In this document: piece after piece, positions 1 to 9,700 of the stretch
How positions within the stretch are numbered: position 1 is the stretch's first letter
Layout of the letters: every line of letters begins with the position of its first letter
Assembly: GCF_034059295.1 (NCBI RefSeq)
Contig: NZ_CP139141.1
Location: 5,191,001 to 5,255,000 of the forward strand
DNA length: 64,000 nt
Direction: 5' to 3'
From: Pseudomonas sp. HR96
Lineage (GTDB): Bacteria > Pseudomonadota > Gammaproteobacteria > Pseudomonadales > Pseudomonadaceae
Translations under genes and position numbers: made by a program
Notes under the pieces: generated by a model
The model's input: only the letters and a program-made list of their open reading frames with translations
What the model was told of the DNA's origin: nothing
Database searches by the model: none

Positions 1-2221
1 CGGTCTCCTTGAGAATGGCCTGGGTGTTGGCGCTGAAGGCTTGATACTTCTCGCGTACCTCTGGTTGGTTGGCATAGATGGCCGACTCCAACCGCGCCGG
101 GCGCTCGGTGCTGGCCAGGTCCAGCCAGTCCAGTGAATCCACCGGGGTGAGCCCGTCAGGGTCGAGCAGGGTCATGGGGTTGTTGCGCACCATGCGGTAC
201 AGGTTCAGGCCGTCGACCTCCCCCGCCGGGTCGGCGCTGATCCAACGGCACAGCCACGGCGCATAGTAGCGATAGCCATAGCAGTACAGGCCGGTGGCAT
301 CACGCTCCTTGCCCGAATAGCGCACTGTCTTGTAGCTGGCCTCCAGCTGGCTGCGCGCTGCCCATACGGCGGTGCCGCCAAAGGGGTAGTACTCCTCGCG
401 GCTGAGGGTCTGGCCAAGGCCATCAAGCTCCAGGCGCGACGAGCCGACCAGGTCGTCCAGGCTCAACCGCAGCCCGTCGTTGGCCAACCCCGCCGGCTTG
501 CCCAGCAGCCAGTGCAGCACCCGCACACCGCTGCGACCGGCCTGGCAGACGAGGGTCTGCAAGCTTTCCCGGGCGGCAGATTGCAGCATGCCACTGGCGC
601 CCTGGCTCTCCTGGAACGAGGTGCGCCATTCCAGCCCCGGCAGGTAGCGCACCTCCTCCACCGACCACAACCCCGTGGCGGCGTTGACCAGGCGACGCGT
701 CTGCTTGCGCACCCGCACACCCTCCCGATACTGGTACAGCTCGCGATCGCTGCGCTGCAGATCGCCTTGCCGATCGAGCAGGACCACGGCTTGCAGGCCG
801 TCGTCGGCGTTCCAGAGCAGCGACTGCTGCGTGTCGGGCTGGGTTTGCAGGCTCTGCAGATTGCCGTTGGCGTCGAACCAGCGACTGACACCAACCTGGG
901 CTGCGCCCTGGGGCTGGCGCACGCTGCGGTTGGACAGCGGATCGATGAGCATGGCCTGGGTATAGGCGCTCGCGCCGACGTGCACCAGGCTCGTCAGGTT
1001 GCCGCTGTCGTCGTAGCTGTAACGGCGGGTGTAGTTGACGCAATGCCCGCTGTCACCCGGGATCGGCGTCAGCAAGGCCGGCAGACGCTGGTCCTGCGGG
1101 CCGGCACCGGCCTGTTCGCGGCCGGTGGCGCTGATCAGCTGCGACAGGGCGTCGTAGCCGAACGTGCGCACGGCGTTGGTCGCCTGATTGCGAAAATGGT
1201 CGGTGGCCACGCTTGCGTCGTCAGACTCGACGAGATTGCCCACCGGGTCGTATCGGTAAGCCAGCGACTGCAGCAGCGCCTGGTCGTGCTCGCGCACCAC
1301 GCGCATGCCCTGCAGGCGTCGGGTCTGCGCCTGATAGGCGTAGGTGGTGGTGCAGGCCGCCGCAGTTCGTTCGTGCAGCACTTGCCCGGCCGCGTTGTAG
1401 GCCACCTGGTCGAACAGGATCTGCGCCTGTTCCTGGCCGGCCAGCTGCAACTGCCGGCCGAGCAGCTGTCCGCTGACATCATAGGCCCAGTGCTGCTGGT
1501 GACCGCCGGCATCGGTCTGCACCAGCGGCGCACCCAGGGCGTCGACCTGGGTCAAGGTGCCGTAACTGACCGCCTCCAGCCTGGCCGAGTCCGGGCTCGG
1601 CGCAGTGCCCCAGTCCACGGGGCCCTCGGCGTTGCGCAGGAAGGTCTGCGAGCTGCGCAACACGGCGCCGGACAGGCCGACACTGGCGGTGCTCAGCTGG
1701 CCGGCCTGGTCATATTGATGCACACAGACGCCGCGCAGGTTGTGCCTTTCGGGCTGCGGCGTGGCGGGGTCAGCGTCGCCGTAGACATAGCGGGCGCTGA
1801 CGAACGACGCCGCGCCGTCACCCGGCTGGGTGCGCCGGGACAACGGTCGGCCCAGCAGGTCGTAATCGACCTGCTGCACGGTGCCGCGACCGTCACGGCT
1901 CCAGGCCAGCCGGCCCTGCACGTCGAACAGGGCGATGCGCTCGCCGTTGTCGCTACTCTCACGCCGCAGCACCTGGCCGCTCAGGCAGGCGGTCTGCGTC
2001 AGGTTGGCCGCAGCGCCGGGGTCGGCCGTCCAGGCGTCGAAGCGGCGCGGGTCGCGCCAGCAGGTGACGCGGCTGGCGTCGCAGTAGCTGACGTGGCTGA
2101 TCAGCCGTTGCGCGGGCGCGTCGAGGCGCGAGCGGTTGTAGTGCAAAGTGCGCACGGTGCGCCCGCGCGGATCGAAGACCTTGAGGGTCGGTGTGGCGGT
2201 GGACAGTGTCGGGGATTTCAT
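1..2221 (-). CDS. tccC: TcC component of Tc (ABC) toxin, RHS-repeat protein, partial at 3' end
   Basis: This is the C subunit of a Tc toxin. In the family, TcB and TcC form a hollow RHS cocoon that encloses a toxic C-terminal domain, which is cut off autoproteolytically and then translocated through the TcA pore. The ATG at 2221 has a GGGAGG six bases upstream and overlaps the TcB stop as ATGA. The 740 visible codons show YD/RHS repeats throughout. The conserved RHS core end is present, with YSGKERDATGLYCYGYRYY, then SADP, DGLNLYRMVRNNP and DPDGL at residues 687-691. The family cleavage site lies here. After residue 691 the sequence changes character (starting TPVDSLDWLDL) and runs out of the window after about 49 residues. 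This is the hypervariable effector domain, whose identity cannot be told. The family assignment is secure; the toxin activity is unknown. Confidence 0.93.
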   Translation of the reverse strand, partial: MKSPTLSTATPTLKVFDPRGRTVRTLHYNRSRLDAPAQRLISHVSYCDASRVTCWRDPRRFDAWTADPGAAANLTQTACLSGQVLRRESSDNGERIALFDVQGRLAWSRDGRGTVQQVDYDLLGRPLSRRTQPGDGAASFVSARYVYGDADPATPQPERHNLRGVCVHQYDQAGQLSTASVGLSGAVLRSSQTFLRNAEGPVDWGTAPSPDSARLEAVSYGTLTQVDALGAPLVQTDAGGHQQHWAYDVSGQLLGRQLQLAGQEQAQILFDQVAYNAAGQVLHERTAAACTTTYAYQAQTRRLQGMRVVREHDQALLQSLAYRYDPVGNLVESDDASVATDHFRNQATNAVRTFGYDALSQLISATGREQAGAGPQDQRLPALLTPIPGDSGHCVNYTRRYSYDDSGNLTSLVHVGASAYTQAMLIDPLSNRSVRQPQGAAQVGVSRWFDANGNLQSLQTQPDTQQSLLWNADDGLQAVVLLDRQGDLQRSDRELYQYREGVRVRKQTRRLVNAATGLWSVEEVRYLPGLEWRTSFQESQGASGMLQSAARESLQTLVCQAGRSGVRVLHWLLGKPAGLANDGLRLSLDDLVGSSRLELDGLGQTLSREEYYPFGGTAVWAARSQLEASYKTVRYSGKERDATGLYCYGYRYYAPWLCRWISADPAGEVDGLNLYRMVRNNPMTLLDPDGLTPVDSLDWLDLASTERPARLESAIYANQPEVREKYQAFSANTQAILKET

Positions 2222-5200
2222 TGCATACCTCCCTGGCCGAGGCCCTGGGTGTCGTTTTCGTCTTCGTGGGCCTCGAACCAGGGGTAGTAGTGGGTCCGAC
2301 GCAGGTCGCCAAGGGCGGTCACGGTGTGGGTTTCCCGACCCAGCGGGTCGTAATGATGGCGGTCGCTGTGGCCACGACCACGCAGCGCGCGGTCGGATAC
2401 AGGACGCCAGTCATCGATGAAGAACGGCTGGTAGCGGCGCACCACCTGGCCCTTGCTGTCATATTCGACCCGCGCCGACACCACCCAGCGCGGATCGGCC
2501 GGCGCCGCGCGGGTATCGAGCTCGCCATCGGCGCGGCGCTGCCAGGCCTCGCCCGGCGCCACGCGGGTGCATTGCTGCAACAGACGGCCGAAGCCATCGC
2601 TGTAGCTCAGGCTGATGCGGATCTGCTGCACAGTACCGGCCTGCGGATAACGGTCCGCCACCAGGCTCAGGCTGTGCACCGGTACGCCACCACGAGAAGC
2701 CAGCAGCGCGACCACCGCGTGCGGCAACTCGCCAGCGCCGGGCACCTGGGCGGCCCACTCTCGCCCAGCCAGGCGAACGTGCCCCGAGGCGGTGATGCAG
2801 CGCGCCTCCAGCAGCGCCTGCCACAGGCGCCGAGCGCTCGCCGGGTCGGCGGACAGGTCGGCCGGCTCGACCTGGCCCATCCAGCTGAAGGGGTCGGTCA
2901 GGGTCACCGTCGCCGTCTGCTGGACGTGCACGGGGTCCAGCGCCTGGGCGATCGCCGCCGCAATGCTCGCTGCGGGCGCCGGCCCCAAGCTGTCGAGGGA
3001 GCGGAAACCGACCGCCACGCCGTCCTCCTCGCTGCCGTGGTGGCTGCTCTGGATGACCTGACCAAGGGCATCGAAGCGAACTTCGTGAACATTGCCGTTG
3101 ATGTCGGTGAGCGCTCGCGCGGTGCCGAATCGATAGTCCGGGACGGTCTTGACGATGTTCCCCAGTGCGTCGGTGTGGCTGATCGGCAGCAGGCTGCAGG
3201 CGTCATAGGACAGGGTTGTGCGGCCGGCCAGCGCGCTGCTCTGCTCAGCGGTCTTGCGGTAGAAATGCGCCGGCCCGGCATACTCGCTCAAGCCTACGTC
3301 CGCCGCCCACAGCGGCTCGGCGCTGGCGCCGTCGACATTCAGTTGCGTTTGCCAGGGCGCATAGCCAAGCCTGGCCGCTTGTAGCGACGGCATGTCGGCC
3401 ACGCCCTGGTAGGCCTCCAAGGCGCGCCCGTCGAGCAGCGCTGTGCGCACCGCGCGCACTTGCACGGGCAAGGTCGGGGGCGTGCTTGAATAGAGGTTTT
3501 CGCTCTGCCCTTGCAAGTGCCGAGGCCTGGCCGGCGCCAGCAGCCCGTCCTCGGCCTTGAGGGTCTCATGGCTGACCCCCGCCGCTGGCAGGCCGACAGC
3601 GCTCAGCCGGTTGCTGCGCTGCAGCGCCGGCAGGCCGAGGGCCCAGTACGGGGCCGTGGCGGTATTGGTGTAGTCGAGGCGGTCCAGGTGGTAGGCGCTC
3701 GCCCGTCGTTCATCGATGCTCAGGGTCTGCTGCTGGGCATCGTAGCTGCCGGCCCAGGCATCGGCGGGCAGATAGTCCGGGTAGGGCGAGGGGGTGAAGG
3801 CTGCGCGCCGCGGGTAGGCCAGATCGACCGTCCACAGGGGTACGCCATAGGCGTCCATCTGCAGCAGCACGCGATGGCTGACGGCGGGGTCCTGCACCAG
3901 TTGCTCGTAGACCAGCTCGACGCTCTCCAGGGTGACTGGCAGCGCCACCGGTTGCGCGCCGGCCTGCACCAGCCGCACCTGATGACGCTGGTAACGGCAG
4001 CTGTAGGGGGCGCTGGCCTGTGGATCGGCCGCCCAGGTCTCACTGCGCAGCAACCTGCCGCGCAGGGCGCGGTACAGCCACCACTGGCTCTGCGGATCGA
4101 GGTTGGCCAGCGGCTGATCATCGCTGCGGCCGGGGTCGTAGCGAACCAGGCGCGTAGCGTTCAGCCGTGGCGCCAGGGCGTCGCCGGCGAAGGGCACGCC
4201 ATACAGCTGGCGCTCGTCGTGCTCGCGCCCGCAATGGTACCAATGGCGCGTCAACAACGCCGGCGCTGGCGTCAGGTCGGCGCCTGTGGCCTGGGCACCC
4301 TCGCCGCTGTCCAGCGTCTGGACGTAGGCAAAACCGCGAAACTCACGTTGCTGGCCGTCATAGACGCCCTGGCGGTAGCTGTGCTGCGAGCTCAGGACAT
4401 TGCCGGTGACCTCGTCGGTCAGGGTACTGTGGTGCAGCAAGGGCATGGCCAGTGGCAGGCCAGGCACTGCGCCGGGGTGTTCGGCTTTCTCATCCAGCCA
4501 GAATTGCGTCGAGTTGCGGTAGCTGAACGTTGTCTGCGCGCCGCGATTGTTGACCACCCGGCTCAACAGCCGTGGGGTGGTGTCGAAGAAACGGTAGCGC
4601 CAATGCCGCCGAGCGCCGCCGGGCACCGTCAGGATCAGCTCCACGCAGCCGGTGCCGGCAATGTCGGCGAGGGTAATCCGGCACTGCGAGTCATAGCGCA
4701 AGCCTGGCGGCAGCGCCAGGCGAACCGGGGCGGCGAAACCATTGCCGGCCAGGTTGCGGTACAGGCTGATGCTGTCGTGGCGGGCGTAGATCAGGTCGCT
4801 GGTACCGCTGCCATCGAGGTCGGCGAGAAACAGCTGATCAGGATTGAACACGCCTTGCCGGTCGATGGCCTGGTCCAGGCGCAGGTCGACGGGAGCGGCA
4901 AAACGGCCACGGCCCAGGTTCGGCCAGCAACGCACCCGGGCGTGGCTGATCTGCACCAGATGCGCCTGGCCGGAGCCGAGCATGTCGGCAAAGGCGATCA
5001 GCACCCCGGCGTCCTGGCCGGCCACCGGCAAGGTCACCTCGCTGTCGGTGGCCAGGCTGAGGGCCGGGGCGAACACGCCGCCCTGATTGGCATACAGCCG
5101 CACGCTGCGCGGCCCGATCAACGCCAGGTCGGCCAGCCCGCTGCCCACCAGGCGGGCCAACTGCGCCTGGGGATGGAACCCCTCCGACGGCAACGCGCCA

Positions 5201-6663
5201 AGCGGCTGAAAATCACCCCAGGCGCCCTTGGCGCTCAGGCTGAAAAACCCGGCCAGCCCAGGCTGGGCGAGCATCCAGTCCAATTGGCCGTTGCCGGTCA
5301 GGTCCAGCAGCTGCAATTGCTGCCCTTGCAACGACGGAACCTGCGGCAGCGCCTCGGCGGGGCCGTAGGCGACCTGTTCGGTCTGCTGCCGGGCCCGCAC
5401 CGGCGGGCGGTATTGCCAGTTGGCAGCATCGCGATAAAGCACGCCCGGCAAGCCTTCGCCATACAGGTCAACCAGGTGGAACGGGCGTGTGCCGTCGAGG
5501 TTGGGAAAGTCCTCCAACGCCTGCCAACGCGCCGGGTCGTCGGGCAGTTGCGACGCCGTGTAGCCCAACTCCAGCGGCGGCAGGCTGCACAGGCTGCCGT
5601 CGACCTCGTAGGCCAGCGACTGCGCGGCGGTGAGCAGACTCATTGCCGGGTCGGCGCGATATTCCAGGAGCAGGCGGGTCACCAGGCTGGGTTCGTCTGC
5701 CGCACTGTCGACCGCGCAGTGGTACATCAGCACCTGATGGCACAGGCGCTGGGTGCGAACCTCGAACCCGTAGTCGTAGCGGGAAAAGCTGTCCGCGCGC
5801 GGCAGCCATGGCCCGCTCGGGGCGTAGGATGGGCAGGTGTCGGCGGCCAGGCCGCGCTCGCCATAGTCGAACACCAGGGTAAACAGCCAGCGCTGCGCCG
5901 CCGCGGGCGCATCGCCCTGCCACAGGAACAGGCGCTCGGCGGGCGTGCGGTTGCCATAGCTGACCTGGCTCAGATAGCGGTTGGCGCGGGCGCCGGGCGA
6001 CTCGACGTGAGCTTCCTGGCGGTACTGGAACCACATGTCGTCGCCGTTGGGCGCGAGCATTTCCTCGAGCAGCCAGGCGGCGGTATGCGCCGGCTGCGCC
6101 GGGTCGCTGATGCGCGCGGCGGTGGTCTTGCCGAACATCTGCAGGGTGCCTTCGCGCCCGTGCAGCAGCCAAAAGTCCTTCCCCGGCTCGGCGAACCAGT
6201 GCTCCAGGCGGTCGAAGCGAGCCTCGGTGCGCGGGAAATAGCGGGTTACCCGATAGCGGGCGCCGAGCCGCTGCGGGCCGAAATGCTCGGTCTGTACGCT
6301 GACCACCGTGCCCTGGGCGTCACGCTCGGGCACCAGCAGCTCGCCGTCCGGGTCAAGAAACTCATCCTGCAGCTGATCGCTGCCGGGCATGCCGTACTGC
6401 GGCACGCCGAGGCGGGTGCGTCGCGAGATCATCGGTGCGGCGCAGGACCAGCCGAGGCCGAATGGGCCATTGCCGCCGGCGCTGCTGTAGCTCAGCGCCA
6501 AGGCCGGGGTCAGGGTACGCCCGCTGCTGATGGGCAATGGCAAAGTCATCTGCACCTGGCCGCTGGGACCCTGGCCGCCGGAGCTTTCGCCCATGCCAGT
6601 GATCGCCCCGCCGCCTTTGGGCAGGGTCGGTGCCGAAATCGACAGGTTCTGTGGGTTGTTCAT
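2218..6663 (-). CDS. tcdB: TcB component of Tc (ABC) toxin, SpvB/TcdB-like
   Basis: The B subunit of the Tc complex, 1481 aa, close to the family's usual length of about 1480. Its N-terminus (about residues 8-300) is an SpvB-type domain opening with LSISAPTLPKGGGAITGMG and continuing through YSSAGGNGPFGLGWS. The middle carries FG-GAP/VCBS-like propeller repeats such as LADLDGSGTSDLIYARHD, which match the TcdB middle domains. The C-terminus is RHS-like. In known complexes TcB joins TcC to form the cocoon, and its propeller docks onto the TcA pentamer and acts as a gate. I chose the ATG at 6663 because AAGGA lies 8 bases upstream and MNNPQNLSISAP is the family-like start; an in-frame ATG at 6735 would only add a low-complexity leader. 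The stop overlaps the TcC start by 4 bases, which suggests translational coupling. Confidence 0.93.
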   Translation of the reverse strand: MNNPQNLSISAPTLPKGGGAITGMGESSGGQGPSGQVQMTLPLPISSGRTLTPALALSYSSAGGNGPFGLGWSCAAPMISRRTRLGVPQYGMPGSDQLQDEFLDPDGELLVPERDAQGTVVSVQTEHFGPQRLGARYRVTRYFPRTEARFDRLEHWFAEPGKDFWLLHGREGTLQMFGKTTAARISDPAQPAHTAAWLLEEMLAPNGDDMWFQYRQEAHVESPGARANRYLSQVSYGNRTPAERLFLWQGDAPAAAQRWLFTLVFDYGERGLAADTCPSYAPSGPWLPRADSFSRYDYGFEVRTQRLCHQVLMYHCAVDSAADEPSLVTRLLLEYRADPAMSLLTAAQSLAYEVDGSLCSLPPLELGYTASQLPDDPARWQALEDFPNLDGTRPFHLVDLYGEGLPGVLYRDAANWQYRPPVRARQQTEQVAYGPAEALPQVPSLQGQQLQLLDLTGNGQLDWMLAQPGLAGFFSLSAKGAWGDFQPLGALPSEGFHPQAQLARLVGSGLADLALIGPRSVRLYANQGGVFAPALSLATDSEVTLPVAGQDAGVLIAFADMLGSGQAHLVQISHARVRCWPNLGRGRFAAPVDLRLDQAIDRQGVFNPDQLFLADLDGSGTSDLIYARHDSISLYRNLAGNGFAAPVRLALPPGLRYDSQCRITLADIAGTGCVELILTVPGGARRHWRYRFFDTTPRLLSRVVNNRGAQTTFSYRNSTQFWLDEKAEHPGAVPGLPLAMPLLHHSTLTDEVTGNVLSSQHSYRQGVYDGQQREFRGFAYVQTLDSGEGAQATGADLTPAPALLTRHWYHCGREHDERQLYGVPFAGDALAPRLNATRLVRYDPGRSDDQPLANLDPQSQWWLYRALRGRLLRSETWAADPQASAPYSCRYQRHQVRLVQAGAQPVALPVTLESVELVYEQLVQDPAVSHRVLLQMDAYGVPLWTVDLAYPRRAAFTPSPYPDYLPADAWAGSYDAQQQTLSIDERRASAYHLDRLDYTNTATAPYWALGLPALQRSNRLSAVGLPAAGVSHETLKAEDGLLAPARPRHLQGQSENLYSSTPPTLPVQVRAVRTALLDGRALEAYQGVADMPSLQAARLGYAPWQTQLNVDGASAEPLWAADVGLSEYAGPAHFYRKTAEQSSALAGRTTLSYDACSLLPISHTDALGNIVKTVPDYRFGTARALTDINGNVHEVRFDALGQVIQSSHHGSEEDGVAVGFRSLDSLGPAPAASIAAAIAQALDPVHVQQTATVTLTDPFSWMGQVEPADLSADPASARRLWQALLEARCITASGHVRLAGREWAAQVPGAGELPHAVVALLASRGGVPVHSLSLVADRYPQAGTVQQIRISLSYSDGFGRLLQQCTRVAPGEAWQRRADGELDTRAAPADPRWVVSARVEYDSKGQVVRRYQPFFIDDWRPVSDRALRGRGHSDRHHYDPLGRETHTVTALGDLRRTHYYPWFEAHEDENDTQGLGQGGMQ

Positions 6664-6714
6664 GAATCGAATCCTTACTGCGGCCGACCGCGCTGCGGCC
6701 GGGCAGATCAAGAG

Positions 6715-6737
6715 GGGTGGGCACAGGGTGCCCACCC
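6715..6737 (-). promoter_or_regulatory. intercistronic hairpin between tcA and tcB
   Basis: A perfect 10-bp inverted repeat (GGGTGGGCAC / GTGCCCACCC) with a 3-base loop sits in the 86-base gap between the TcA stop and the TcB start. No T-run follows it on the transcribed strand, so it is not a canonical intrinsic terminator. It could stabilise the upstream tcA message or partly attenuate read-through, which would favour the excess of TcA needed for a 5:1:1 A:B:C assembly. The hairpin is directly visible; its role is inferred. Confidence 0.6.
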
Positions 6738-6749
6738 GTGGGCGCCGGC

Positions 6750-9700
6750 TCAGGGCGCGATGGTGTAGTCGATGTGCAGGATGATGTCGCTCAGGGTCTT
6801 CAACACCTCCAGCTGCTTGCCCCGCGCATGGGCGAAGCGCAGGGCAAGCCCGCCATCAGCCACGTCGGCGCCTTCGAAGGGCAGCCAGCGCCCATCATCG
6901 GCTCCGGGCTGGAACAGCCCGCTGTCGTTCAGGCCCTGGGAGATGGCCATGCGCTCGCAGCCCGGCGGCAGCGGCTGCCCCCCGGTGTAGCCGAGCACTG
7001 CCTGCAGGTTCTGGTAAGGCCCCAGCAGCGCCGGCAGCGACACGCGAATCTGCTTGACGCGGCGCCGGCCTCCCAACCCGGCCGGGTAGTCGGTCGCTAT
7101 CGCCAGGTCGGGCAGGTTGACTCGGGCGATCAGCTCGCCGGACTCCAGGCGCAGGCCGTTGGCAACAGTGCCCGCTTCGGTCTGTCGGCCCTCGACCATG
7201 GCGGCCACGGCCGCCGCCAGTTCGAAGCGCTGGGCCTGAGGCAGCCTGTCGCTGCGGTACAACTCGCCCAGCGAGACGGTGCGGGTCACTTCCAGGGCGC
7301 GGCGGGCGCTCTTGATGTGTGCTGCCTCCAGCTGCGCGAGGTTGAGCATCAGGCCTTCGCCGCAGGTCAGCCCGGCCCAGGTGCCCTGCCAGCCGCCGCC
7401 CTTAATGAAGGTGCGGGTTTCGCCGCTCTGCCACTGCCAGGCGCGCTCGGCCATCAGGCAGCGCGAGGCGGCGATGTCGTAGAACTGGAAGTAGATGGAC
7501 GCCAGGCGGCCACGCATCCAGCTGTACAGCGCCTGATTGGTGAATTTGCTCTGCAGGAAGTCCAGCCCCACGCGCAGCTGGCGCTGCTGGGTCTTCAGGT
7601 AGCCGGCCTGCAGGCGAGCCGATTCGCAGCGCACGTCAAGCGCTGCCAGCTGCGCCTCGACATGTTCGACGTCGTGTTGAGCGATATCGCGCTGCCTCTC
7701 CCAATCCTGACGCCGGCGACGGAAGGCCTCCACCTGGAGCATCTGCCCGCTCGTGGCCAAGGCGGCTTCTGCGGTCAGGGTGACACCGATACCCACGGCA
7801 TTGGCGATGCTGCCAAATTGCATGCCGCCGCTGGCCAGACCGAAGATATTGGGCGCCACGTCAAGGGCTGCCGCCGTCATGTGAGCGGCCTTGCCCGTGA
7901 CCGTCAAAGCCTTCGAAGTGCCCGCCAGCAGCAAGGCGGCCTGCTCGCCAGCGTTGACATTTTCGTCGTAAACCCGGGTGTAGCTCTCCAGGCGCTGCCG
8001 CGCACCCGCCAGTGCCCCGTGCAGCAGCGTCCGCTCGGCTTCGAGCTCTTGCCCAAGATTCTCCTGCAGCCGGAGACTGCTGCCCATCAACTCAAGGCCA
8101 TGGTTTTGCAGCAGGGCGTTGAGCGACTCGGCGTCCTTGCGCTCCAGAACACCCTGCAGGGCAGCGCCGAACTGGATCAGCCGGCTGACCAGGTCACGGG
8201 CGCTGGCGAGCATCGGCTCAAAGCGCCACAACGGCAGCTCGACCGGGGCCAGGCCCGCGCCCGCCCCGCTCTGCGCAGCCACTGCCGCGTTGAGCAAGGC
8301 CTTTGGATCGACAGGCTTGGCAAAGAGCGGCAACTGCAGCGGTTGGCCATCCAGGGTCAGGTTGTGGCGCAGGTTGAACAACCGTTGACGCAGGGTCAGC
8401 CAATACCCCTGCATCACGTCGTTGACTTCCGGCAGGAACTCGATGGCGCTGGTGGGCGCCATGGCCTTGAGGTCGCCGGCCCGCCCGTCGCACAAGAGGC
8501 AGAGCACCTCCAGGTGACGCGCCGCAGCGGCCTGCGAACCGGCCTGACTCAGGGTCGGCGCGGACCAGCCGCGGTCGGCCTCGATGTAGGCCTGCTCGCC
8601 CAGCAGGTTCAGCGCCTGGCTGTACCAGACCTTGGCCTCGGTCAGGGTGTCGCGCTCCAGCCGGCGGTAGGCGGCGTCGCCACGGGCCAGCAGCAGGTCG
8701 AGACCGCGCATGAAGGTCGCCACCTTGTAGTGCATCGGGTCGTTCTGGGCCACCGCGTCGGGGTCCACCGCGCGCAGCGGTGCGTCGTTCCAGCGGGTGT
8801 CTTCCTGCAAGGGGCGAACGTTCCAGTAGCGCTGTTCTTTCTGGCCGCGCACGACGTAGCCGGTCGGATCCCAGACATAGCGCAGCCAGCGGGCGGCCAG
8901 GTCGAACTGCTGCTCCTGGAGCAGACGCTGGGCCATCATCATCGGCGTGTAGTAGAACAGCTCCCAGAAATACAGGGCGTTGGCGCCGCCGAAGTCCATG
9001 GGCAGGCTGTCGCGCAGCGTGACGTTTTCGACGATGTCCTTGGACAGCGCACTGCTGCCTGGCCGGGTCACTACTGCGGTATCGGTCGCCGGGTTGTAGG
9101 CGAACATGACCGAGCGACCAGAAACGGCTGTGTTGGCGGCTTTTTTATAAGCGACCTGCAGATGCGCAGTGTGGGTTTGTGCCCAGCCCTTGGCCGGGCG
9201 GGGCACGAACAGCGTCACCTGAGTGAGCTCATCCGGGCTGAGCCTGCCGCTCCAGATCGGAAAAGCGTCATTGTTGGCGTAGAAATAGGTGTAATAAATC
9301 TTCACCCACGGCTCATCGCCATGCACCGACGGCTTGTATTTGGGCAGGGTCAAGGTGGTGTAGAAGCCTTGCCCCAGCTTGGGCTCCTTAATCTGCTGGG
9401 TCTCATAGCTCAGAATGGTGTCGATACCCGCCCCCGCCCGCTCCACCAGCTGGCGGGCGAACAGCGTGTTGAGGCGCGTGCGATAGGGCCCAAGTTCCAT
9501 GTATTGGGCATGTTCGGAGGTAGTGCCCAGGCGAATCACGTTCTGCGGATCCTGGGCAGAACGATACAGACGCAAGGTGTAGCGGGCGTAGTCGGCGCCG
9601 CCGACCTTGAAAGCGACGTCCAGCAGCAGCTCGTTGCGCCCGCCCCAGTCCTTCCTGACCGGGATATCGGCGAGGTCGGGAAAGACATAGCTCATCGTGC

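Noticed and set aside
3511..6768. Very long open frames on the + strand opposite TcB and TcA (for example 3511-6768 and 6717-9956)
   Set aside because: They are antisense to clearly recognisable Tc genes, have Ala/Gly/Arg-biased composition with no domain, and arise from the high GC of the region.
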